DNA of 64,000 nucleotides from an uncultured Geobacteraceae bacterium (GTDB lineage: Bacteria; Desulfobacterota; Desulfuromonadia; Geobacterales; Pseudopelobacteraceae): contig CAJAFV010000080.1 in assembly GCA_903939115.1 (NCBI GenBank), forward strand, positions 1 through 64,000, written 5' to 3'. A program made the position numbers and the translations under genes. Below, one piece after another: positions 35,554 to 44,097 of this stretch. How positions within the stretch are numbered: position 1 is the stretch's first letter; each line of letters begins with the position of its first letter. The notes beneath the pieces are model-generated. The model searched no databases. It was not told the DNA's origin and was given only the letters and a program-made list of their open reading frames with translations.

Positions 35554-36134
35554 TGCCACTGAACCGTCGCAAAAAAATAACCATCAATATGCTGGTCCCA
35601 TTTATTGTTTTTGTCCTGTTTTTCAGTATCATGATCTGGCAAAAATATCGGTCCAGTCACGAGATTCTGGTGGCCCCACCTCAACTGAGTACAGAAAATA
35701 TTCGCTCGGTTACTCTGTTTTTTTCAACGGATGGAACACGCCTGGCCCGTGAAACACGTGAGCTCGAGCCATGCGACAATGACACAGCCTGCCTGAAGAG
35801 CGTTATTGATGAGCTGCTGAATGGCCCGGTCGGTGATCTTGTGGAAACTGTGCCGGATGGAGTAATTGTTTCTTCCGTGCGTATTGAAGGGGGGCAGGCG
35901 ACGATCGAGTTTAATCACCTCTTTTTCGAAGCGATGCCGTCCGGAAGTGCGGCTGAAATGCTTGCGGTCTATTCTGTTGTAAATACCGCCGCAGTTAATT
36001 TCCCGCAGATACAAAAAGTTAAAATAGAAATTGATGGCAACAAAACCGGAATTTTGCGCCATCTCGATATTTCAGAGCCCTTGGTCCCGGACTACTCTCT
36101 GGAAAGCTCTGCGCCGATAGCAGTCGAAAAATAA
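35553..36134 (+). CDS. GerMN domain membrane-anchored protein
   Basis: 193 residues with one N-terminal transmembrane helix (about 12-30) and an extracytoplasmic GerMN domain (about 45-175: VTLFFSTDGTRLARETREL, VIDELLNGP, IEFNHLFFEAMPSGSAAEML). GerMN domains occur in spore germination and cell-envelope proteins, probably as binding modules. It is coupled to murI by a TGATG overlap, which suggests a cell-wall function. Confidence 0.87.
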   Translation: MPLNRRKKITINMLVPFIVFVLFFSIMIWQKYRSSHEILVAPPQLSTENIRSVTLFFSTDGTRLARETRELEPCDNDTACLKSVIDELLNGPVGDLVETVPDGVIVSSVRIEGGQATIEFNHLFFEAMPSGSAAEMLAVYSVVNTAAVNFPQIQKVKIEIDGNKTGILRHLDISEPLVPDYSLESSAPIAVEK

Positions 36135-36143
36135 GGTACTTCA

Positions 36144-36437
36144 ATGGTTCTTGGATATAATCACAATGTGATGTATAAAGGTGAAGTTTTTCACGTCCAG
36201 ACGGAAGACAGTGGCGTTGCCAATCCGCATGTAATTACGCTGCTCTATCGAGGCGGTATGATTGTCAGCTCGAAAAAAATAAACTATTCCGATATTTTGA
36301 AGATGGATAAATTAGAAGTAGTCGTGGAAGAATTAATGAAAGAACAGCATAAAGACATGATGCGCCGACTGAAAGCGGGTGATTTTGATGAAAAAGCCTT
36401 TTCAGTTAATGCCCCTTTGACTGAGAATGAGTCTTGA
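36144..36437 (+). CDS. Small conserved protein of unknown function
   Basis: 97 residues: VLGYNHNVMYKGEVFHVQTE, then ITLLYRGGMIVSSKKINYSD and a Lys/Glu-rich helix (about 60-85). This pattern is familiar from short uncharacterised proteins in deltaproteobacteria, but no function is known to me. It is nine bases after the GerMN gene and directly upstream of the heme-motif kinase pair, so it may belong to either transcription unit. Confidence 0.75.
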   Translation: MVLGYNHNVMYKGEVFHVQTEDSGVANPHVITLLYRGGMIVSSKKINYSDILKMDKLEVVVEELMKEQHKDMMRRLKAGDFDEKAFSVNAPLTENES

Positions 36438-36529
36438 TGAAACGATCCTCATGGCCGCTGGTTCCCGCGATAAGTACCTCCTGCATGCATTGTCAGACGA
36501 CCGCCAAGGGTGCCGTGTATGTTCCGTAG
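36437..36529 (+). CDS. Candidate 30-residue peptide overlapping the kinase start
   Basis: The ATG overlaps the TGA of the preceding gene (TGATG), and the ORF ends 11 bases inside the kinase gene. The peptide contains a CMHC motif (TSCMHCQTTAKG) and little else. It may be a coupling leader for kinase translation. It is unproven and could be chance. Confidence 0.25.
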   Translation: MKRSSWPLVPAISTSCMHCQTTAKGAVYVP

Positions 36530-38012
36530 CCTTACAACACGCGTAATTGCAACGACCATTTCCCTGCTTGTCGCGGGTATTTTTATTTACACAATATTCA
36601 ATATCCGGCATCAGCAGGAAACTCTTATTAATACGGCTCGTGAGAATGCTGAGCTGCTTTTGCATACGGTGGAAAGTAGTATTTTTAACACCATGCACCT
36701 CGGCAATGTCCAGGATGTCGGCTCAGTTTTGTCGATGGTTGGACAGCATAATCAGTTGGTTGGAGTGCGCATTTTTCATCCGCAGGGGGTTATACTCCGC
36801 TCCTCTATAGCGAGCGAAGTAGGCACTTCTATCAGTCCTGATGATTACAAAATATTTCTGAGTCCAAAAAACTACGGCATATTTGAGATCCCCTCGCGTG
36901 GTGAAGTGCTGTCGATGGTTAAGCCGATCTATAATGAAGTTACCTGTCAAGCCTGCCATGGAAGTAAGACCCGAGTGATCGGGGTACTTAATGTCAACTA
37001 TTCTTTGGACAGCACAAAAGCGCAGATGCTTGATGCTTCACGGATATTCGTGATTTCCTCAATCACAATCACACTGTTTTTGGCAATCGCCATATCTTTT
37101 ATTCTGCTGCGCTTTGTTAAAAATCCGCTCGACAATCTGGTTAATTCAATGCTGAAGGTTGAAAAAGGTGATTTTGCCGTTCGGATTGCCTATGAAGGAA
37201 AAGACGAGATAGGCCACCTGATTGAGGGCTTCAACTCAATGGTAGACCGTCTTGACCTGGCTCAGAAAGAGCTGGAACAGTTGCATTTTCAGCAGTTGGA
37301 GCGGGCTGACCGTTTGGCTTCAATCGGTGAGATGGCTGCCGGCATTGCCCATGAAATAAAAAATCCGCTTGCAGGAATCTCGGCTGCAGTTACAATTATA
37401 AAAGACGATATGGCTGCGGATGACCCCCGTGGTGCCATTCTGGGTGAGGTTGTTGATCAGGTCAAGAGGCTTGACAAGACCGTAAACGACCTGCTCTTTT
37501 TTGGGAAGCCGTCTCTTCCTGAGCTCACGTGGGTGGACATAAACTCAATTCTGGCAACAACACTTAAATTCGCTTCACAGCATCGCGGTGGCGCTCACAT
37601 TGAAAGGCATATAGAGTATCAATCCGATCTGCCTCCGGTGTATGCCGATGGTAAACAGATGCAGCAGGTGTTTCTGAATATTTTTCTGAACGCGTATCAA
37701 GCGATGCCGAGTGGCGGTATTCTTGGGATTACCTCGTCATTAGTTCTCCGGAACAACGTTCAATACGTAAGTGTTGATATATCAGATACCGGAACAGGCA
37801 TTCCCGCCCAGATACTTGAAAAAATATTTACGCCATTCTACACCACTAAAGCCCAGGGGACCGGTTTGGGGTTGCCGATCTGCAGCAAGCTTGTAAAGCT
37901 ACACAAAGGTGAAATTCATGTAAGCAGCAGTGATACGACCGGCACGATTTTTACCATTGAACTGCCGACCGGCCACCCTAGATCAACTGACGTAAGTGAG
38001 GTAACAGTATGA
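36519..38012 (+). CDS. Sensor histidine kinase with periplasmic c-type heme motif
   Basis: 497 residues from the ATG at 36519 (AAGGG eight bases upstream); a GTG at 36510 is possible. Helices at about 10-28 and 172-195 flank a periplasmic PAS-like domain that contains CQACH at residues 143-147, the covalent heme c attachment motif. HAMP, HisKA (EMAAGIAHEIKNPLAGI) and HATPase_c (DISDTGTGIP, GTGLGLPICSK) follow. Heme-c sensor domains of this layout are known in Geobacter chemoreceptors and kinases and may sense redox state or gases. It overlaps its cognate regulator by four bases. Confidence 0.92.
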   Translation: MFRSLTTRVIATTISLLVAGIFIYTIFNIRHQQETLINTARENAELLLHTVESSIFNTMHLGNVQDVGSVLSMVGQHNQLVGVRIFHPQGVILRSSIASEVGTSISPDDYKIFLSPKNYGIFEIPSRGEVLSMVKPIYNEVTCQACHGSKTRVIGVLNVNYSLDSTKAQMLDASRIFVISSITITLFLAIAISFILLRFVKNPLDNLVNSMLKVEKGDFAVRIAYEGKDEIGHLIEGFNSMVDRLDLAQKELEQLHFQQLERADRLASIGEMAAGIAHEIKNPLAGISAAVTIIKDDMAADDPRGAILGEVVDQVKRLDKTVNDLLFFGKPSLPELTWVDINSILATTLKFASQHRGGAHIERHIEYQSDLPPVYADGKQMQQVFLNIFLNAYQAMPSGGILGITSSLVLRNNVQYVSVDISDTGTGIPAQILEKIFTPFYTTKAQGTGLGLPICSKLVKLHKGEIHVSSSDTTGTIFTIELPTGHPRSTDVSEVTV

Positions 38013-39382
38013 AACAAAACAAAATATTGGTAGTAGATGACGAGCATCTCATCCGCTGGTCTCTTGAACAAAATCTTAAAAAGCAGGGGTACGAGGTCGT
38101 CACAGCAGGAACCGGCGAAGACGCTTTGCGTCTTGTCCGCGAGGAACAGCCTGATCTGGTTTTGCTTGATATACAGCTTCCCGGGATTAGCGGTATTGAT
38201 GTACTGGAAAAAATAAAAGACCATGACGAAGACATCATTGTCATCATGGTTACAGCCAATAGCGGCCTTGAAAACGCCGTCAGAGCGATGCGACTTGGTG
38301 CCTACGACTATGTCAGCAAGCCGTTCAATCTTGAAGAGCTGGCGATAGTTGTCAGAAAGGCGCTGGATTCTTCAGACCTTAAACAGGAAGTTGTTCGGTT
38401 GCGGACGGAAACAAAGAAAAACGGTCCGCCAAATATTATCGGCGAGAGTCGCCAGGTCCAGTCCCTGCTGGAAGTACTCGATAAGGTTGCCCGTAGTGAC
38501 GCTTCAACGGTTCTGGTGCAGGGGGAATCAGGCACCGGCAAGGAACTGGTTGCAAAATGGATACACTACAGTTCAAATCGTGCCGAGAAACCTTTTATTG
38601 CCATTAACTGCGCCGCTGTGCCGGCCACTCTGCTGGAGAGTGAACTGTTCGGGCATGAGAAGGGTGCCTTCACCGATGCTAAAGCCAACAAAAAAGGACT
38701 GTTTGAGTTAGCCGATGGCGGGACTGTCTTTTTGGACGAAATAGGGGACATGGAAATGGGGATGCAGGCTAAACTACTGCGTTTCCTTGAAGACCGTTCA
38801 TTCAGGAGAATAGGGGGGGGGCGAGTTTTTACGGTGGATGTCAGAATTATCTCCGCAACAAACAAAGATCTCCACAAATCAATAGAAGAAAAATCATTCC
38901 GTAATGACCTTTATTATCGGTTGCAGGTAATTCCGATCATGCTTCCGTCACTGCGTGAGCGTAAAGAGGATATCATACCGCTTGCGACCCATTTTATTGG
39001 TCTGTTCAATCGCGACTTCAATAAGAAAGTTCAAGGTATTGCCGGAATGGCACAACGTATGTTGACGGAGTACAGCTGGCCCGGCAACATCAGAGAGCTG
39101 AAAAACGTCATTGAACGGGCAATAATACTTGGCAATGATGATACGTTGCTGCTCGAAAATCTGCCGCTGGAAATTGTTGCTAAAACCTCTGCGCCATCAG
39201 GAGCGCCGGCATCGTCGTTCCGCTTGCCGCCAGAGGGTATCGATATTGAAGAAGTTGAAAGAGAGCTTATCAGGCAGGCGCTTGAGGTAACGGAATGGAA
39301 CCAGTCAAAGGCTGCTAAAAAGCTGAGTCTGGGGATTGATGCCTTTCGTTACCGGATGAAGAAATTTGGTTATTTAAAGTAA
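38009..39382 (+). CDS. Sigma-54 dependent response regulator, partner of the heme-motif kinase
   Basis: 457 residues: a canonical receiver (ILVVDDEHLIRWS, Asp in LVLLDIQLPGISG, Thr in IMVTANS, Lys in VSKPF), AAA+ domain (GESGTGKE, TVFLDEIGDME) and C-terminal helix-turn-helix (NQSKAAKKLSLGIDAFRYRM). The sigma-54 contact loop reads GAFTDA rather than GAFTGA. The ATG overlaps the kinase TGA, so they form a pair. The TAA stop abuts an intergenic repeat. Confidence 0.95.
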   Translation: MKQNKILVVDDEHLIRWSLEQNLKKQGYEVVTAGTGEDALRLVREEQPDLVLLDIQLPGISGIDVLEKIKDHDEDIIVIMVTANSGLENAVRAMRLGAYDYVSKPFNLEELAIVVRKALDSSDLKQEVVRLRTETKKNGPPNIIGESRQVQSLLEVLDKVARSDASTVLVQGESGTGKELVAKWIHYSSNRAEKPFIAINCAAVPATLLESELFGHEKGAFTDAKANKKGLFELADGGTVFLDEIGDMEMGMQAKLLRFLEDRSFRRIGGGRVFTVDVRIISATNKDLHKSIEEKSFRNDLYYRLQVIPIMLPSLRERKEDIIPLATHFIGLFNRDFNKKVQGIAGMAQRMLTEYSWPGNIRELKNVIERAIILGNDDTLLLENLPLEIVAKTSAPSGAPASSFRLPPEGIDIEEVERELIRQALEVTEWNQSKAAKKLSLGIDAFRYRMKKFGYLK

Positions 39383-39513
39383 TTCCAATTCCATATCAAA
39401 GCCCCATCTGCGTTGGCTCGTCTTCGGCTCCTCAGCATACCGTGTGTATGCCTTCGTCGCCTCGATCCTCACCGCCTTGATGGCCTCTTTGATCTGAAAT
39501 TGGAATAGACGTT
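39380..39513 (+). repeat. Dispersed post-stop repeat, copy B
   Basis: It begins at the regulator's TAA (TAATTCCAATTCC), contains the core CGTTGGCTCGTCTTCGGCTC, CTCAGCATACCGTGTGTATG and CTTCGTCGCCTCGATCCTCA, and ends in TGAAATTGGAATAGA, an inverted form of the start. It is collinear with the minus strand of copy A and has the same orientation relative to the gene it follows. Confidence 0.75.
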
Positions 39514-39539
39514 CTACGAAGCCCTGCACAGCGCTGCTG

Positions 39540-40310
39540 TCAGGGCTTCGTCGTATCTGCTTCTCTGCTGCAGAGCGGACATCCCTGCATCGCAAGCGGC
39601 TTTTCAAGCCGGCAGGCCGTGAGCAGATCGTCATTCCGAAATATCTCGCCAGTTGGCCCATCGGCCCTTATCTCCCCTTCATGCAGAATAATAGTCCTCT
39701 GACAGAGTTCCAGCACCATGTCGAGGTCGTGAGTAGTGAAAATCTTCGTGTGGTGAAATTCCTGCAAGAGTGACATGATCTGACGCCGTGCGTATGGATC
39801 AAGTCCGTTGGTCGGTTCATCCAGAACCAGAATATCCGGCGTCATAGCCAGTACAGTGGCAATGGCAACTCTCTTCTTTTCTCCGCCGGAGAGGTGGTAT
39901 GGCGGTTTTGCTCGCAGGTGGTCGGCGCCGACCTGAATGAGTGCCTCCGTAACTCTTTTCTCAACATCCGCCCCGACCAGGCCGAGGTTTAATGGACCAA
40001 AAGCAACATCGTCGAAAACGGTCGGCATGAAGAGCTGGTCATCAGGATTTTGAAAAACCATGCCGACCGTACGGCGGATATCGGGCAGTGTCGCTTTCGT
40101 CAGTGGCATGTCACCGATCCTGATCTGACCTGAGGTTGCTTCGAGGCAGCCATTCAGGTGTTGTAGAAGTGTTGATTTTCCGGCACCGTTGGCACCGATG
40201 ATTGCGACTGATTCTCCATGCGTGATGCGAAAGGAGACATCCTTGATGGCGATAGTGCCGTCAGGATATATGTGCCGGAGATGTATAACCTCAACGATGT
40301 GATGACTCAT
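39540..40310 (-). CDS. cbiO: ECF-type cobalt/nickel transporter ATPase
   Basis: 256 residues, an ABC ATPase with Walker A (IIGANGAGKSTLLQHLNG), Q-loop (QNPDDQLFMPTVFDD), signature LSGGEKKRVAIA and Walker B ILVLDEPTNGLDP. The FQNPDDQ and TVFDDVAFGP sequences are typical of CbiO/NikO. It energises metal uptake together with CbiQ, whose TGA it overlaps by four bases. The adjacent divergent nikR suggests nickel as the substrate. No CbiM/NikM gene is adjacent. Confidence 0.92.
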   Translation of the reverse strand: MSHHIVEVIHLRHIYPDGTIAIKDVSFRITHGESVAIIGANGAGKSTLLQHLNGCLEATSGQIRIGDMPLTKATLPDIRRTVGMVFQNPDDQLFMPTVFDDVAFGPLNLGLVGADVEKRVTEALIQVGADHLRAKPPYHLSGGEKKRVAIATVLAMTPDILVLDEPTNGLDPYARRQIMSLLQEFHHTKIFTTHDLDMVLELCQRTIILHEGEIRADGPTGEIFRNDDLLTACRLEKPLAMQGCPLCSREADTTKP

Positions 40311-41119
40311 GGGAAGATTCCGGTAACCACTTTTCCGATAGTTTCTGAAATATCAAACAAACGCAGAGCAATAAAGAGTGATGACCAGCTGAGCAGATAG
40401 CAGAGTTCGACCATTCCGAAGCTGGGTTGACGGCGCGCATGAAAATGTCCGGCGAAACCGCGCGCCAGCATTGCGGTATGAATCCGTGCCGCCTGCTGCC
40501 AGGTGCGGAGCAGCAGGTGCCCCACTAGCGAACTGAAACTGACAACCCCCAACCCCTTTTTACCGCACGAACGGAGCTCACGAGCCCGAGAGGCCCTGCC
40601 GGTTTCATCGGCGAGCACAAAAATATAACGATGCAGGAACAGCAGTTGTGTCGTGAAAAGCTGCGGTATGCCGAGACGCTCAAGAGCCTGGCAGACGGCG
40701 GTGAATCCGGTTGTTCCTATCAGGATGAACGTCGCGCCGACTGTAAGAAGTGAGCGGATGAAAAGTGAAATAAGTGATATCCAGCCGCCAGTGACGGTGA
40801 TGTGCCCAATTTGATATAGTTCGGTGTGGTCAAAAAAAGGATTGAAAAATCCAACAATCACCACAAAGGAACAGACAAGCGTAATTTTACCGGCAAGAAA
40901 GAGCGTCGGCAGGTTAGCGAGCGCAATGATAACCGCCGGGAAGATAAAGAACGGTATCAGGCGGGCAAGTTCATATCTGCTACACGAAACAACAGAAATA
41001 ATGAATACGAATGTCACCAGCACTTTAGCGCGTGCATCAAGCGCATGGATTGGCGTATCGCCGTCAGCCAGCAGTTCAAGGCGTTTTAAATCGATGACCG
41101 CGGCATTGATAGATATCAT
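40307..41119 (-). CDS. cbiQ: ECF-type cobalt/nickel transporter transmembrane protein
   Basis: 270 residues with about five transmembrane helices and the coupling motifs of the CbiQ/NikQ (EcfT) family: SRARELRSCG and HTAMLARGFAGHF, each carrying the Ala-Arg-Gly or similar signature that contacts the ATPases. First gene of a two-gene unit with cbiO. The substrate-capture component CbiM is absent next to it and must be elsewhere if the transporter is functional. Divergent from nikR, which may repress it. Confidence 0.9.
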   Translation of the reverse strand: MISINAAVIDLKRLELLADGDTPIHALDARAKVLVTFVFIISVVSCSRYELARLIPFFIFPAVIIALANLPTLFLAGKITLVCSFVVIVGFFNPFFDHTELYQIGHITVTGGWISLISLFIRSLLTVGATFILIGTTGFTAVCQALERLGIPQLFTTQLLFLHRYIFVLADETGRASRARELRSCGKKGLGVVSFSSLVGHLLLRTWQQAARIHTAMLARGFAGHFHARRQPSFGMVELCYLLSWSSLFIALRLFDISETIGKVVTGIFP

Positions 41120-41262
41120 CTGGCTTTCCTTTCAATACAGCGAAATCTGTAACACAAATATAAATTAAATCACACGAAAAAGTAGATTTACTCAGGTTAG
41201 TGACATTTACGCTGAAATCGGCTAGGATGCCGGCGATCTGATGTTTTTAAGGAGGAGAGAGC

Positions 41263-41679
41263 GTGGGACAAACGGTACGGTTTGGTATTTCGCTGGATGA
41301 AAAGCTTCTGCAGAACTTTGATCAACTGATAGAGCAGAAGAGTTATATGAATCGTTCCGAGGCCATCCGTGACCTGATCCGGGCGTCGCTCGTTGAAGAA
41401 CGGTGCGGTGCTGAGGCTCAGGAGGCTGTTGGCACGGTGACGCTGGTCTACAACCATCACGTGCGTGATCTTGCCGATAAATTGACCGATCACCAGCACG
41501 CTCATCATGATCAGATAATTTCCGCGCTGCATGTACATCTTGATGCCCATAACTGTCTTGAAGTACTGGTTATTCGCGGCACGGTCCTGGTTGTCAAACA
41601 GATTGCCAATGAGCTGATCAGTGTCAAAGGTGTCAAGCATGGCAAACTGGTACTGACGACCACCGGCGAGGATCTCTAG
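41263..41679 (+). CDS. nikR: Nickel-responsive regulator NikR
   Basis: 138 residues: an N-terminal ribbon-helix-helix ([28 protein letters not shown]) and a C-terminal ACT-like metal-binding domain. The square-planar nickel ligands His79, His90, His92 and Cys98 are all present ([20 protein letters not shown]). It starts with GTG, with AAGGAGGAGA upstream. It likely represses the divergent cbiQO unit when nickel is plentiful. A GTAACAC half-site at 41149-41155 resembles the deltaproteobacterial nickel operator, but its partner half is not clear. Confidence 0.95.
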   Translation: MGQTVRFGISLDEKLLQNFDQLIEQKSYMNRSEAIRDLIRASLVEERCGAEAQEAVGTVTLVYNHHVRDLADKLTDHQHAHHDQIISALHVHLDAHNCLEVLVIRGTVLVVKQIANELISVKGVKHGKLVLTTTGEDL

Positions 41680-41697
41680 TCACATGAAGTCTCGTCC

Positions 41698-42075
41698 ATG
41701 AAAACCGCTGTTGCAATAGCTCTGTTCTGTGCGGGTGGCGGCCTTGCCCGCTTTTATCTGTCCGGATGGGTATACAGTCTCCTGGGACGGGCTTTTCCTT
41801 TTGGGACTTTTGCCGTCAATATCATCGGGGCGTACCTGATCGGGTTGATCATGGAAATCGGTATGCGCAGTACACTCATCTCCGATACGTTGCGCCTGGG
41901 CCTGACTGTCGGCTTTCTTGGCGGCTTAACGACGTTCTCAACGTTTAGTTACGAAACGTTTTCGCTGCTTGAGGATGGCCGCTTTTTGACGGCTTTTGCC
42001 AATATTATTGCCAGTGTAGCCGTCTGTCTGCTCTTTACGTGGCTCGGGATTGTCACTGTACGAACGCTGGGATAA
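41698..42075 (+). CDS. crcB: Fluoride ion exporter CrcB/Fluc
   Basis: 125 residues with four transmembrane helices. Family motifs include GGGLARFYLSGW, FPFGTFAVNIIGAYLIG and GFLGGLTTFSTFSYET, which hold the Asn and Phe residues lining the fluoride pore. It lies 18 bases after nikR. No fluoride riboswitch is visible upstream. The following DUF190 gene is a frequent partner of crcB. Confidence 0.94.
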   Translation: MKTAVAIALFCAGGGLARFYLSGWVYSLLGRAFPFGTFAVNIIGAYLIGLIMEIGMRSTLISDTLRLGLTVGFLGGLTTFSTFSYETFSLLEDGRFLTAFANIIASVAVCLLFTWLGIVTVRTLG

Positions 42076-42096
42076 AATAAGGATGAGGGATGAGGG

Positions 42097-42498
42097 ATGA
42101 ATAAAATGACCGGTGAACAGGTTCTGATGCGGATTTTTATCGGTGAAGGCGACCGTTACGAGCATAAACCGCTCTATGAAGCGCTGATGGAACTGCTGAG
42201 GCACGACGGTTTTGCCGGTGCGACTGTGCTGCGCGGCGTTTGCGGGTTTGGTGCCAACCGGGTCATGCATACACAGAAGTTGCTGGATCTTTCCGCCAAG
42301 CTGCCGCTTGTTGTTGAGGTTGTTGATTGCCCGGAAAAGATCAATGCCGTTATGCCGAGAATTGATGCGATGATGGGCGGCGGTATGATCACGCTGGAGA
42401 AGGTGACTGTTATCCGCTACAGCCGTACGACCGCTCAGGGTTGTGAGGCAGAGCGCTGCTCCTGCATGTTGCGCACTACTGAAAATGGAGAAAACTGA
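42097..42498 (+). CDS. DUF190 family protein
   Basis: 133 residues of a PII-like fold family: MRIFIGEGDRYEHKPLYEAL, GFAGATVLRGVCGFG and LPLVVEVVDCPEKINAVMP. The C-terminus carries extra cysteines (GCEAERCSC). DUF190 genes are commonly next to crcB and may modulate it, but no activity is proven. It lies 21 bases after crcB and just before fcl. Confidence 0.9.
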   Translation: MNKMTGEQVLMRIFIGEGDRYEHKPLYEALMELLRHDGFAGATVLRGVCGFGANRVMHTQKLLDLSAKLPLVVEVVDCPEKINAVMPRIDAMMGGGMITLEKVTVIRYSRTTAQGCEAERCSCMLRTTENGEN

Positions 42499-42502
42499 TT
42501 CG

Positions 42503-43474
42503 ATGAAAAGAACTGCGAAAATTTTTGTTGCCGGTCATCTTGGCATGGTCGGTTCGGCTATTGTGAGAGTGCTTCAGGACCAGGGGTATACCAATCTGCT
42601 GCTCCGGTCGCGCGTCGAACTTGATCTCTGCTGCCAACAGGCGGTAGGGGATTTTTTTTGTAAGCAGCAACCGGAATACGTGTTTCTTGCTGCCGCACGG
42701 GTGGGGGGCATCATCGCCAACAGCAGCTATAAGGGCGAGTTTATTCATGATAATCTGATGATACAGAACAACATCATTCACAGCGCCTGGGTGAATGGTG
42801 TCACACGCCTTCTGTTTCTCGGCAGCACCTGTATTTACCCAAAATTCGCTCCTCAGCCGATGAAAGAGGAATACCTGCTGACCGGTCCGCTCGAGCCGAC
42901 CAACGACGCCTACGCCATCGCAAAAATCGCCGGAATCTGCCAGTGCCGCTCCTACAATCAACAGTACGGCACAAAATACCTCTCTGCCATGCCGAATAAC
43001 CTGTATGGCCCCAACGATAATTTTGATCTCGAAAAATCGCACGTTCTCCCCGCCATGATCCGCAAGTTTCATGAAGCAAAGCAGCGTGGCGACGCTTCTG
43101 TAACAATCTGGGGAACCGGCACGCCGCTGCGTGAATTTCTACAGGTTGACGATCTGGCAGCGGCGTGCCTGTTTTTGATGAACCTCGACGACAGCCGCTA
43201 TGATGCGCTGCTGAATGATTCCGGCGCGCCGGCTCTTATTAATGTCGGCTCCGGTCAGGAAATCAGCATTCATGATCTGGCTCTGCTGGTACAGGATGTC
43301 GTCGGCTTTACCGGTTCACTGGTTTTTGACAGGGATAAGCCTGACGGCACACCGCGAAAACTAGCCGATTCCTCGCGAATCCATGCACTGGGATGGCAGC
43401 ATACGGTTGCGTTGCGGGATGGGATTGCCGGGGCATACCGGTGGTTTTTGGAAAGCCGTCAATCGGGAGAGTAA
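42503..43474 (+). CDS. fcl: GDP-L-fucose synthase
   Basis: 323 residues from the ATG of KRTAKIFVAGHLGMVG; in-frame upstream starts overlap the DUF190 gene. It converts GDP-4-keto-6-deoxymannose to GDP-L-fucose as an NADPH-dependent epimerase/reductase. It has the Rossmann motif GHLGMVG (11-17), LFLGSTCIYPKFAPQPMKEE, and the catalytic Tyr and Lys of YAIAKIAG. The next segment is a remnant of gmd, the gene for the preceding enzyme of the pathway. Confidence 0.95.
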   Translation: MKRTAKIFVAGHLGMVGSAIVRVLQDQGYTNLLLRSRVELDLCCQQAVGDFFCKQQPEYVFLAAARVGGIIANSSYKGEFIHDNLMIQNNIIHSAWVNGVTRLLFLGSTCIYPKFAPQPMKEEYLLTGPLEPTNDAYAIAKIAGICQCRSYNQQYGTKYLSAMPNNLYGPNDNFDLEKSHVLPAMIRKFHEAKQRGDASVTIWGTGTPLREFLQVDDLAAACLFLMNLDDSRYDALLNDSGAPALINVGSGQEISIHDLALLVQDVVGFTGSLVFDRDKPDGTPRKLADSSRIHALGWQHTVALRDGIAGAYRWFLESRQSGE

Positions 43475-43481
43475 TGTATGA

Positions 43482-43658
43482 CAAAAAAAGCTTGACTGGC
43501 GTGATCATGTGGAAAGCGATGCGTCACTGCTCCGCCCATCGGGAATAATGGTCAGCAGAGCCAATCCTGAAAAGTCGGCACGTCTCCTTGGTTGGCAGGC
43601 AACTCACAAGATGAAGGATGTCGCAAGAATGATGGTGGAGGAGTTTGGGGAGATGTGA
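43482..43658 (+). pseudogene. gmd: C-terminal remnant of GDP-mannose 4,6-dehydratase
   Basis: A 58-codon open stretch reads LDWRDHVESD, SLLRPSGIMVSRANPEKSA, RLLGWQATHKMKDVARMM and ends in TGA. This is the well-known end of Gmd proteins (DWRDHV, MVSRANPEKA, LGW). An in-frame TGA lies just before it, and the upstream about 300 codons are missing. It follows fcl, the usual gmd partner, by a few bases, so a gmd gene was probably deleted here. Confidence 0.8.
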
Positions 43659-43759
43659 CAGTGGCATCGGGAGCAAATGATCATTGTATCTGAAGACGGT
43701 GACTCCAAGAAGTCGTTTAGTAACTCAATGTCGTCAGGCCGTGTATTGGCCGGTTCTTA

Positions 43760-44023
43760 TTATTTTGATCGTCTCTTCTCACGAAGCGGCTCAAATAGAT
43801 ATTCGAGGCTGTTGACTTTTATATCGTAAACCGCTCGCAACATATCTCCGAGTTTTCCGTCAGGAAAACCTTCTCCTGCCAGCCATACAACATAGTGCTC
43901 CGGAAGGTCGATCAATAACTTTCCTTTATGTGCTCCATACGGCATACGCATCTGCGCCAGTTCAAGGAGCGCGTTGGGGCTTGCGTCAGATTCAGTACAG
44001 GGGCGAAGGGTATCTTCGATCAT
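43760..44023 (-). CDS. DUF3820 family protein
   Basis: 87 residues. The signature MRMPYGAHKGKLLIDLPEHY, VVWLAGEGFPDGKLGDML and VNSLEYLFEPL match the DUF3820 family. Its members are small and uncharacterised, some annotated as putative quorum-sensing-regulated factors. Monocistronic; no clear partners. Confidence 0.87.
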   Translation of the reverse strand: MIEDTLRPCTESDASPNALLELAQMRMPYGAHKGKLLIDLPEHYVVWLAGEGFPDGKLGDMLRAVYDIKVNSLEYLFEPLREKRRSK

Positions 44024-44097
44024 CTTTTAAAAGATCTCCATGGTTGAGAATTATAAAGCGGTCATCGTGAGTGAAAAGTGGTCAAGCAGCCTTGAAA

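Noticed and set aside
41149..41155. GTAACAC as a NikR operator
   Set aside because: Only one half-site matches; no GTGTTAC partner lies at the expected spacing of 13-14 bases.
41680..41697. Fluoride riboswitch before crcB
   Set aside because: The spacer to nikR is only 18 bases, too short for the element.
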